Shown: positions 57,660 to 64,000 of the stretch, piece after piece | Numbering within the stretch: position 1 is the first letter of the stretch | Layout: the number at the start of each line of letters is the position of its first letter | Source: Pseudomonadota bacterium | Lineage (GTDB): Bacteria > Pseudomonadota > Alphaproteobacteria > Acetobacterales > Acetobacteraceae | DNA length: 64,000 nt | NCBI GenBank assembly: GCA_021818505.1 | Contig: JAKADX010000003.1 | Coordinates: 119,705 to 183,704, forward strand | Direction of reading: 5' to 3' | Notes under the pieces: generated by a model | The model's input: the letters and a program-made list of their open reading frames with translations, nothing else | Databases searched by the model: none | Told to the model about the DNA's origin: nothing | Translations under genes and position numbers: made by a program

Positions 57660-58177
57660 CGGCGCGACGGAAATCCCTGACCGAGCGCGACCGCGCCGAC
57701 TGGGCCGCGTTCGCCCACACCGTCGCCGCACTGCCCGGCCACCCGGTTCCCGAACCGCCGGAAGCCCTGACACCGCCGCCGGCCGCCCAGGCCGTCGCGG
57801 CGCCTCCGCCCAGGCCGCCGCGCGCCCGCCCGCCGCCGCTTGGCATCGGCAGCGCCCCCGCGGGACTGGACAGCGCCACGTGGGAGCGGCTCCGTTCCGG
57901 CCGGCTGGTGCCCACGCGCAGGCTCGACCTCCACGGCCGCACGGTGCAGCGCGCCTTCCATGCGCTGGAGGGATTCCTTGCCGCCGCCCATCGCGACCGG
58001 GTGCGCTGCGTCGAGGTCATCACCGGGCGCGGCTCGGGCGAGACGGGAGGGGCGATCCGGCGTGAGTTGCCGATGTGGCTCAACCTGCCGGCACTGCGCC
58101 CGCTAGTGTTGGCGGCCGTCTATCCGCACCCGGCGAACCAGGGCGCGGTGCTGCTGCTGCTGCGCCGGCCGCGATGA
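57656..58177 (+). CDS. Smr/MutS2-like domain protein
   Basis: 173 residues. A Pro/Ala-rich linker (about 36-64, with PPRPPRARPPP) separates a short N-terminal part from the Smr domain, which has RLDLHGRT and VITGRGSGETGG, the catalytic/nucleic-acid binding motifs. Smr domains are endonucleases acting on structured DNA or RNA. Translationally coupled to tetR and to the XRE gene. In related genomes a small Smr protein lies near mltA, so this may be displaced from an ancestral origin-proximal position. Confidence 0.88.
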   Translation: MTARRKSLTERDRADWAAFAHTVAALPGHPVPEPPEALTPPPAAQAVAAPPPRPPRARPPPLGIGSAPAGLDSATWERLRSGRLVPTRRLDLHGRTVQRAFHALEGFLAAAHRDRVRCVEVITGRGSGETGGAIRRELPMWLNLPALRPLVLAAVYPHPANQGAVLLLLRRPR

Positions 58178-58569
58178 CGCCGTTCGGGGCACGGCTGCGG
58201 GCGCTGCGGGCCGCCGAGGGCATGACACTGCGCGCATTGGCGGCACGGCTGCAGGTCTCGGCCGCCTATCTCTCCGCGCTGGAGCACGGCAAACGCGGCG
58301 CCCCCACCGCTGGGCTGGTGCATCAGGTCTGTGAGGCGTTCGGGCTGATCTGGGACGAGGCAGAGGCTTTGGCCCGACTGGCGCGGCTGTCGCATCCGCG
58401 CGTCATGGTCGATACGTCGGGGCTGACGCCGGAGCAGACCGCGCTGGCCAATCGCATCGCCCAGGACATCCGCCGCCTGCCGCCGGAGGCCGTCGCGTCG
58501 CTGCTGGCGGTGCTGGACGCGGCGGTGCTGCAGCCACGATCCAGGCGGGCCGCGACACGCCGGCGATGA
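58174..58569 (+). CDS. XRE family helix-turn-helix regulator
   Basis: 131 residues from ATG 58174. The Cro/CI-type DNA-binding domain covers about 4-62: FGARLRALRAAEGMTLRALA then LQVSAAYLSALEHGKRGAP. The C-terminal part (SGLTPEQTALANRIAQDIR) resembles a small regulator tail and carries no protease motif. Overlaps of 4 bp with both neighbours place it in the smr-xre-methyltransferase unit; it could act as a controller protein for the methyltransferase. Confidence 0.9.
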   Translation: MTPFGARLRALRAAEGMTLRALAARLQVSAAYLSALEHGKRGAPTAGLVHQVCEAFGLIWDEAEALARLARLSHPRVMVDTSGLTPEQTALANRIAQDIRRLPPEAVASLLAVLDAAVLQPRSRRAATRRR

Positions 58570-59468
58570 GTCTGCGCGAAACGACCGCGCCGGTCCTGCG
58601 ACACGGCCGGGCAATGTTGTACCACGCCGACTGTTTCGACTGGCTGGCGCGACAGCCGCCGGACTCGGTTCACGCCGTCGTCACTGATCCGCCCTACGGG
58701 CTCCTGGAATACAGTGCCGAGCAGCAGGGTAAACTGCAGGCCGGACGTGGCGGCGTGTGGCGCATCCCGCCTGCCTTCGACGGCCACCGGCGCGCGCCGC
58801 TGCCGCGCTTCACCGTCCTCGACGCCGCCGACCGCACTGCGTTGCACCTGTTCTTCCATCGTCTCGGCATCCTGCTCGTGCGCGTGGTGCGGCCGGGCGG
58901 CAATGTCCTGGTCGCGAGCAACCCGCTGCTCGCGCACATCGTCGCCGCGGCGATGGCGGAGGCAGGACTGGAAGTACGCGGCACACTCGTGCGACTGGTG
59001 ACGACCCTGCGCGGCGGCGACCGGCCGAAGAACGCGCATCGCGAGTTTTCAGACGTGAGCGTGATGCCACGCGGCATGTTTGAGCCATGGGTGATCCTGC
59101 GCCGTCCGCCCGATGGGCGCGCGCAGGACACGCTGCGGCGCTGGCAAACCGGCGGCTTCCGACGTCCCTCCGACCACCAGCCGTTCGGCGACGTGATCCG
59201 CTCGCACCCGACGCCCAGGGTTGAGCGTGTGCTGGCGCCGCATCCATCGCTGAAGCCGCAGGCCTTCCTGCGTCAGGTCGTGCGCGCGGTGCTGCCGCTG
59301 GGCGAGGGCGTAATCCTCGATCCTTTTGCCGGCGCCGGCTCCACGCTCGCCGCGGCCAACGCGGTCGGCCACTGCTCCGTCGGCATCGAGACCAACCAGC
59401 GTTATATCCACATGGCGATGCGAGCGGTACCGGCGCTGTCGGCCCTGGCAGTGAAACCCGCTGAGTAA
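58566..59468 (+). CDS. Site-specific DNA methyltransferase (beta-class, N6-adenine or N4-cytosine)
   Basis: 300 residues. The catalytic motif IV is TDPPYG (Asp41-Tyr44) and the SAM-binding motif I is FAGAGST near residue 257, so the order is IV before I: beta class, the same class as CcrM. A central recognition region (about 55-235) differs from CcrM. No restriction endonuclease is adjacent, so it appears to be an orphan methyltransferase. The recognition site cannot be read from the sequence. It is the last gene of the tetR-smr-xre unit and converges on maf. Confidence 0.87.
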   Translation: MSLRETTAPVLRHGRAMLYHADCFDWLARQPPDSVHAVVTDPPYGLLEYSAEQQGKLQAGRGGVWRIPPAFDGHRRAPLPRFTVLDAADRTALHLFFHRLGILLVRVVRPGGNVLVASNPLLAHIVAAAMAEAGLEVRGTLVRLVTTLRGGDRPKNAHREFSDVSVMPRGMFEPWVILRRPPDGRAQDTLRRWQTGGFRRPSDHQPFGDVIRSHPTPRVERVLAPHPSLKPQAFLRQVVRAVLPLGEGVILDPFAGAGSTLAAANAVGHCSVGIETNQRYIHMAMRAVPALSALAVKPAE

Positions 59469-59470
59469 CG

Positions 59471-60082
59471 CTACAGCAGCACACCGTGCTGGCGCAGAAA
59501 CCCGAGCAACGGCAACAGCGGCAAGCCAAGAATGGCGGCGTACTCGCCTTCCACGGCGTCGAACAGATGCACGCCGAGGCCCTCCAGCCGGTACGCGCCG
59601 ACGGTCGTCGTCACCGCCTCACCCTCGGCTTCGAGATACGCGTCGAGAAACGCGTCTCCGAAATCGCGCATGGTCAGCCGCGGGCGTGCCACATGATGCC
59701 AAATGCGCTGGCCGCCGCGCAGGCAGAGCACGGCGGTAACAAGCTCATGTGTGCGGCCGCGCAGTGCACAGAGATGCGCGCGCGCCTCAGCTTGGTCGGA
59801 GGGCTTGTCGAACCACTGCTCGCCGCAGACGAGCATTTGATCACAGCCGATCACCAGCGCGTCCGACTCGCCGCGGGCGATCCGACGTGCCTTCATTTCC
59901 GCCAGCAGGAGCGCAACCCCGGCGGCCGAGGCACCCGACGCACGCGCGGCCTGCTTCGCCGTTGCTTCATCGACCGCTGCGGCGTGCGCGGAAAACCGCA
60001 GCCCGGCATGCTCGAGCAGCGCGCGGCGGCTGGCCGAGGCGCTGGCCAGCACGAGATGCGGCGACTCCGCCTGCAATCTCAC
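59471..60082 (-). CDS. maf: Maf family nucleotide pyrophosphatase
   Basis: 203 residues from a GTG that overlaps the ppsR stop by 4 bp. [14 protein letters not shown] (about 9-22) is the Maf signature, and [18 protein letters not shown] contains the catalytic Asp. Maf proteins hydrolyse non-canonical or canonical nucleoside triphosphates and inhibit septation when overproduced. Coupled to ppsR, as in the Caulobacter origin region. Confidence 0.94.
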   Translation of the reverse strand: MRLQAESPHLVLASASASRRALLEHAGLRFSAHAAAVDEATAKQAARASGASAAGVALLLAEMKARRIARGESDALVIGCDQMLVCGEQWFDKPSDQAEARAHLCALRGRTHELVTAVLCLRGGQRIWHHVARPRLTMRDFGDAFLDAYLEAEGEAVTTTVGAYRLEGLGVHLFDAVEGEYAAILGLPLLPLLGFLRQHGVLL

Positions 60083-60936
60083 TGCGCCGCCGACTCCGCC
60101 TTGCGTCGGCGGGCGTGCCAGGCTTCCATCAGTTGCAGCACCGTCGCGGCAGTTTCCTCGATCGACCGGCGGGTCACGTCGATGACCGGCCAGCCGTGAC
60201 GCGCGCACAGCCGCCGCGCCCATAGCAGTTCCGCCTTCACCGCTTCCAGATCGACGTATTCCGTGCTGTCGTGGCGCATGGTGCCCCCTGCACCGCCGAT
60301 CAGACGGAGGCGATGGCGACGGATTTCGATGAGCGCCTCGGGATCGATCGTCAGGCCGATCACGGGGCAGAGCGCGCCGTCCAGCACCGTCGGTTCCGGC
60401 AGGTTGGGCACGAGCGGAATGTTCGCCGCCTTGATGCCGCGATTGGCGAGATAGAAGCTGGTCGGCGTCTTGGATGAACGCGACACGCCGACCAGCACAA
60501 CGTCGGCCTCAGCGATACCGGCCTGCTGTTGTCCGTCATCATGGGCAAGCACGAAATGCATGGCATCGATGCGGCGGAAATAGTCGGCGTCCAGCACATA
60601 TTGCCGGCCCGGCCGCGACATCGACGCCTCACCGAACTGTTCCTGCAACATCGCCAGTACCGGGTCGAGCACATGCACAACCGGCAGTCCAAGCCGGTGG
60701 CAGGCGGTTTCCAGCTCCACCCGCAGGCCCTTCTCGACCAGCGTGGAGAGCACGGGGCCGGGCTCCGCCTCGATACCTTCCAGGACCCGGTGCATCTGAA
60801 AGCGGGTGCGAATCAGGCTCCAGCGGTGCTGCACGAGCTGCGCGTGCTCGAACTGTGCCACGGTGGCACGCACGATCGAGTTCAACGTCTCGCCGGTGGC
60901 GTCGGAGACCAGGTGCAGGTTGATGCGGCTGGGCAT
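60079..60936 (-). CDS. ppsR: Pyruvate phosphate dikinase/PEP synthetase regulatory protein PpsR (RP001 homologue)
   Basis: 285 residues from [20 protein letters not shown] at the start and [18 protein letters not shown], the nucleotide-binding P-loop-like segment, identify a DUF299 bifunctional kinase/phosphorylase of PPDK or PEP synthetase. Its position directly beside the putative origin, divergent from hemE, is the conserved alphaproteobacterial arrangement. Confidence 0.95.
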   Translation of the reverse strand: MPSRINLHLVSDATGETLNSIVRATVAQFEHAQLVQHRWSLIRTRFQMHRVLEGIEAEPGPVLSTLVEKGLRVELETACHRLGLPVVHVLDPVLAMLQEQFGEASMSRPGRQYVLDADYFRRIDAMHFVLAHDDGQQQAGIAEADVVLVGVSRSSKTPTSFYLANRGIKAANIPLVPNLPEPTVLDGALCPVIGLTIDPEALIEIRRHRLRLIGGAGGTMRHDSTEYVDLEAVKAELLWARRLCARHGWPVIDVTRRSIEETAATVLQLMEAWHARRRKAESAAQ

Positions 60937-61246
60937 GGCCGACGGAGGATAACGGGGATAGCGGGGACCGCCAGCCCCGTCCGCGTGGGCGAGCCGGGTG
61001 AACGGGGAACGATGCCGCCGATCCGGAAATGGTGCATCGGCTGAACCCGCTCGGCGTGATGGTGGGGACAGCAGATGCGACTCGCCGGAAATGCCTTGCA
61101 GGCGCCCGCCGGCACCTGGGGACAAAGCGCGGGACAACGGGACGGTCAGCGGGGTACCCGGATATCCACAGGCCCATCCTTCTCTTCAGCCGGTTTCTTT
61201 TTCTTTCTTTCTGGTAGAGAGCGCCGCGGATCGGGCAGGACGGGGC
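60937..61246. other. oriC: Putative chromosomal replication origin (oriC) between ppsR and hemE
   Basis: 310 bp with no gene, flanked by divergent ppsR and hemE, the location of the Caulobacter and Rickettsia origins. It contains an 8/9 DnaA box (ATATCCACA, 61162-61170) and a weaker one on the other strand (TTATCCTCC, 60944-60952). GGGGA repeats begin at 60954, 60963, 61004, 61064 and 61118. Two of these are TGGGGACA (61063-61070, 61117-61124) and so contain TCCCCA, which I recall as the Caulobacter weak W-box. A 19-nt pyrimidine tract (61194-61212) could help unwinding. No CtrA-type TTAA-n7-TTAA site was seen. The hemE promoter must also lie here. Confidence 0.75.
61162..61170 (+). promoter_or_regulatory. 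DnaA box (8 of 9 matches)
   Basis: ATATCCACA differs from TTATCCACA only at the first base. It lies 24 bp before the pyrimidine tract in the putative origin. DnaA binding here would be the first requirement of origin function. Confidence 0.65.
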
Positions 61247-62269
61247 ATGAGCAAGCGGTTGTTGCGGGCGCTGGCGGGCGAGGCGGTGTGGCCGCCGCCG
61301 CTGTGGTTGATGCGTCAGGCCGGACGATACCTGCCCGAATACCGCGCGGTGCGGGCGAGGGCGGCGGATTTCGTGGCGCTGTGCACGACGCCCGATCTGG
61401 CCGTGGAGGTGACGCTGCAACCGCTGCGCCGCTTCGACCTCGATGCCGCGATCCTGTTCAGCGACATCCTCATCCTGCCCTGGGCGCTCGGACAGGGTCT
61501 GCGGTTCGCCGAGGGCGAGGGGCCGGTGCTGCCGCCGCTGCGCGACATGGCAGCGCTGCGGGCGCTGGACCTCCATCGGCTCGAACCCGCGCTCGCGCCG
61601 GTGCTGGAGACGGTGGCGCGCGTGCGCGCGGAGGTCGGTGATGCGACCCTGATCGGGTTCGCCGGGGCACCGTTCACAGTCGCCTGCTACATGATCGAGG
61701 GACGCGGGGAGAAGGAATTTCCGGCCGCCCGTACGCTCGCCTGGACCGACCCGGACCTGTTCGGGCGACTGATGACGCTGTTGACGGAGGCGACGATCCG
61801 GTCGCTGTCGTTGCAGATCGCGGCCGGGGCCGAGGCGGTCATGCTGTTCGACAGTTGGGCCGGGCTGCTGCCGCCCAGCCAGTTCCGCGCGCATGTGATC
61901 GCACCGGCCGCGCGCATCGTGGCTGCCCTGCGCCGGCGCCATCCCGCGGTGCCAGTGATCGGCTTTCCCCGCATGGCCGGGCTGATGCTGGGCGAATACG
62001 CCGCGGCGACGCGGGTGCAGGGCCTGGGCATCGACACCGCCGGCAGCCTGGAGGCGGCGAGCGCGCTGGTGCCCTCGGAGATGGCCCTGCAGGGCAATCT
62101 TGATCCGCTGGCGCTGGCGGCGGGCGGGGCGGCACTGGCCGAGGAGACGGCGGCGATCCTGGAGGCCATGCAGGGGCGGCCGTTCGTGTTCAATCTCGGT
62201 CACGGCATCGTGCCGTCCACGCCGCCAGCGCATGTCGCCGAACTGGTGCGGTTGGTGCGGGCCGCTTGA
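61247..62269 (+). CDS. hemE: Uroporphyrinogen decarboxylase
   Basis: 340 residues from MSKRLL. The signatures WLMRQAGRYLPEYR (about 21-34) and GFAGAPFTVACYMIEG (about 132-147) are exact for HemE, and FNLGHGIVPSTPPAHV is the C-terminal conserved motif. It removes four carboxyl groups from uroporphyrinogen III to make coproporphyrinogen III. hemH follows after 31 bp, and the probable origin lies upstream. Confidence 0.97.
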   Translation: MSKRLLRALAGEAVWPPPLWLMRQAGRYLPEYRAVRARAADFVALCTTPDLAVEVTLQPLRRFDLDAAILFSDILILPWALGQGLRFAEGEGPVLPPLRDMAALRALDLHRLEPALAPVLETVARVRAEVGDATLIGFAGAPFTVACYMIEGRGEKEFPAARTLAWTDPDLFGRLMTLLTEATIRSLSLQIAAGAEAVMLFDSWAGLLPPSQFRAHVIAPAARIVAALRRRHPAVPVIGFPRMAGLMLGEYAAATRVQGLGIDTAGSLEAASALVPSEMALQGNLDPLALAAGGAALAEETAAILEAMQGRPFVFNLGHGIVPSTPPAHVAELVRLVRAA

Positions 62270-62300
62270 CGTTGGCGGCGCTTGCGCCACCTTGGCCGCC

Positions 62301-63371
62301 ATGAAGCGTCGTCGTCTCGCCATCGTGCTGTTCAACCTCGGCGGGCCGGACCGGCTGGAGTCGGTGCGTCCGTTCCTGGTCAACCTGTTCACTGACCCGG
62401 CGATCCTGCGCGTGCCACCCTTTGTTCGCCCGTTCCTGGCACGCCGCATCGCCCGCGCGCGGCTGGCGCCGGCGACCGAGAACTACAAGTTGCTCGGAGG
62501 TTTCTCGCCCCTGCTGGGGCTGACCGAGCAGCAGGCGCGGGCGATCGAGGCGGCGCTGCCGGCATTGGATGCACGCTGCTTCATCGCCATGCGCTACTGG
62601 CACCCGTTCAGCCTGGAGGCCGCGCAGGCGGTCGCGGCGTGGGACCCCGACGAGGTCGTGCTGCTGCCGCTCTACCCGCAGTTCTCGACGACGACGACCG
62701 GCAGCAGCTTGGAGGCGTGGCGGCAGGCTTCCGTGCAGGTGGGACTGGTCAAGCCGGTCACGACGGTCTGTTGCTATCCTGACGATGCGGATTATATCGC
62801 CGCGACCGCGGCGATCCTGCGCACGCATCTCGACACGACGCGCGCGGCATTACCCGACGGACAGAAGCTGCGGGTGCTCTTCTCGGCTCACGGGCTGCCG
62901 GAGGTGATCGTCAGGCACGGCGATCCTTACCAGGAACAGATCGAGCGCACCGTCGCCGCCGTGGTGCGGACACTGGCACAGCCGGGGCTGGACCACGTGA
63001 TCTGCTATCAGTCGCGCGCCACGCCGCAGAAATGGATCGGGCCATCCACCGATGCCGAGGTCGAGCGCGCGGCGAAGGACCGTGTTGCCGTGCTGGTGGT
63101 GCCGATCGCATTTGTTTCGGAGCATACCGAGACGCTCGTGGAACTGGATGTCGAGTATCGCCATTTGGCCGAGCGGCTGGGCGTGCCGGGCTATTTCCGT
63201 GTGCCGACGCAGAACGCCGATGCAGGCTTTATCGGCGCGCTTGCCGGGCTGGTACGGCGCGCGCTGGCCGAGGGTCCGGGAATGCGCTGTCTGGCCGCGA
63301 GCGGGATTTGTCCGGCAGCGCAGCGCGACTGTCCGCACCGGCGGGCAGGCCTGGGACTGGCGGCGGCATGA
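62301..63371 (+). CDS. hemH: Ferrochelatase with C-terminal cysteine cluster
   Basis: 356 residues from MKRRRL. Catalytic region: LFSAHGLPEVIVRHGDPY with the iron-binding His, CYQSRATPQKWIGPST and IAFVSEHTETLVELDVEY, containing the catalytic His-Glu. It inserts Fe(II) into protoporphyrin IX. The C-terminal extension CLAASGICPAAQRDCPHR, with three cysteines, resembles the [2Fe-2S] region described in some alphaproteobacterial ferrochelatases; another Cys would be needed as fourth ligand. Confidence 0.95.
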   Translation: MKRRRLAIVLFNLGGPDRLESVRPFLVNLFTDPAILRVPPFVRPFLARRIARARLAPATENYKLLGGFSPLLGLTEQQARAIEAALPALDARCFIAMRYWHPFSLEAAQAVAAWDPDEVVLLPLYPQFSTTTTGSSLEAWRQASVQVGLVKPVTTVCCYPDDADYIAATAAILRTHLDTTRAALPDGQKLRVLFSAHGLPEVIVRHGDPYQEQIERTVAAVVRTLAQPGLDHVICYQSRATPQKWIGPSTDAEVERAAKDRVAVLVVPIAFVSEHTETLVELDVEYRHLAERLGVPGYFRVPTQNADAGFIGALAGLVRRALAEGPGMRCLAASGICPAAQRDCPHRRAGLGLAAA

Positions 63372-64000
63372 GTCCACAGGCACTGATGGCCGGGCGCGTC
63401 ACGCCGCTGCGGCTGGTCATCTTCGATTGCGACGGCGTGCTGGTGGACAGCGAGCCAGTGTCCAACCGCATCATCGCCGAGGATCTGACCGAGCGCGGTT
63501 GGGAGATGGCGACCGCGGACGCGACGCGGCTTTTCGTCGGCACATCGCTGCCTGATATGCAGCCGATCATCGAGGCGCGGATCGGCCGGAAGCTGCCGGC
63601 GGACTGGCACGCAGCACTGCAGGAGCGGATCGTCGCTGCCCTGGCCGACGAGGCCGTGGCGATTCCCGGCGCGGTCGAGGCGCTGCGCGCGGTCGAGGCG
63701 TTGGGTCTCGCCTGGCGCATTGCCTCCAATTCGTCCCACGCCGAGATGCTGGCGAAGTTTCGCCGCCTCGGTGTGGAGGCTCTGGTTGCCGGCCGGATGT
63801 TCAGTTTCACCGATGTCAAGCAGGGCAAGCCGGCGCCCGATCTGTTTCTCGCCGCCGCCGCCTCGGCCGGGGCGGCGCCCGCCGAATGCGTGGTGATCGA
63901 GGATTCGGTGACCGGCGTGCAGGCCGCCGTCGCCGCCGGAATGGACTGTCTCGGCTTCGCGCCGCACGGCGACGGGGCGCCGCTGCGCGCGGCAGGCGCG
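63368..64000 (+). CDS. HAD-superfamily hydrolase, beta-phosphoglucomutase-like (3' truncated by window edge)
   Basis: 211 residues are visible and the frame is open to the last base. The ATG overlaps the hemH stop by 4 bp. Motif I is FDCDGVLVDSE with Asp20 and Asp22; motif II is IASNSS and motif III/IV are KQGKPAPDLFL and VVIEDSVTGVQAA, all normal. It is a phosphatase or phosphomutase of the GPH/CbbY type; substrate unknown. Probably co-transcribed with hemEH. Confidence 0.88.
   Translation, partial: MSPQALMAGRVTPLRLVIFDCDGVLVDSEPVSNRIIAEDLTERGWEMATADATRLFVGTSLPDMQPIIEARIGRKLPADWHAALQERIVAALADEAVAIPGAVEALRAVEALGLAWRIASNSSHAEMLAKFRRLGVEALVAGRMFSFTDVKQGKPAPDLFLAAAASAGAAPAECVVIEDSVTGVQAAVAAGMDCLGFAPHGDGAPLRAAGA

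Overview
This is a high-GC alphaproteobacterial chromosome segment, most likely from an acetic-acid-bacterium relative (Acetobacteraceae, Rhodospirillales). The evidence is the dense 4-bp-overlap operons, the hopanoid hpn genes, several proteins typical of Alphaproteobacteria (DUF1489, MmcB, DUF3576, TimA, PpsR), an aapJQMP amino-acid transporter, and a Caulobacter-type arrangement around a probable chromosome origin. The family assignment is inference; the class assignment is firm.

Layout. 0-5.4 kb: hopanoid tail modification and transport (hpnI partial, hpnJ, hpnK; hpnN converging on hpnK). 5.6-13.6 kb: a His-rich secreted peptide, DUF1489, a lysine 2,3-aminomutase/ATP-grasp pair, a metallopeptidase with an epoxide-hydrolase-like enzyme, Rrf2, MmcB, a degenerate HldE-like protein and a PPP-type phosphatase. 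13.7-18 kb: two tandem degenerate EAL-like proteins and a GT39-like membrane glycosyltransferase. 18-23.1 kb: MFS exporter, quinone oxidoreductase, Ogt and a DUF255/thioredoxin protein. 23.2-33.9 kb: the classic mnmE-mnmG-rsmG-parA-parB cluster with a near-perfect parS across the mnmG/rsmG junction, converging on DUF3576-leuS-lptE-holA. 34-37 kb: two tandem paralogous porins with a terminator and a strikingly AT-richer upstream stretch. 37.3-45.2 kb: ThiE-like, YggS, Kup, GlsB, a PCu(A)C/SCO1 copper-delivery pair, tRNA-Ala(GGC), an scoAB CoA-transferase and a Deg-type protease.

45.2-64 kb: an origin-proximal block. mltA, timA, secB, dnaQ and coaE are followed by an accessory stretch (aapJQMP, lutBC, OsmC-like, TetR, Smr, XRE, DNA methyltransferase). 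Then come maf and ppsR, facing hemE, hemH and a HAD hydrolase across a 310-bp non-coding gap. In Caulobacter and Rickettsia the origin lies between hemE and the ppsR homologue (RP001). The gap here has one 8/9 DnaA box, repeated GGGGA motifs including two exact TCCCCA W-box matches, and a pyrimidine tract, so I call it the likely oriC. With parABS about 34 kb away, the window probably spans the replication and segregation centre of the chromosome.

No transposase, integrase, CRISPR array or rRNA operon was recognised. The least explained items are the KamA/ATP-grasp pair, the degenerate EAL pair, the HldE-like protein with eroded motifs, the solitary methyltransferase with its XRE partner, and the AT-rich regulatory island upstream of the second porin.
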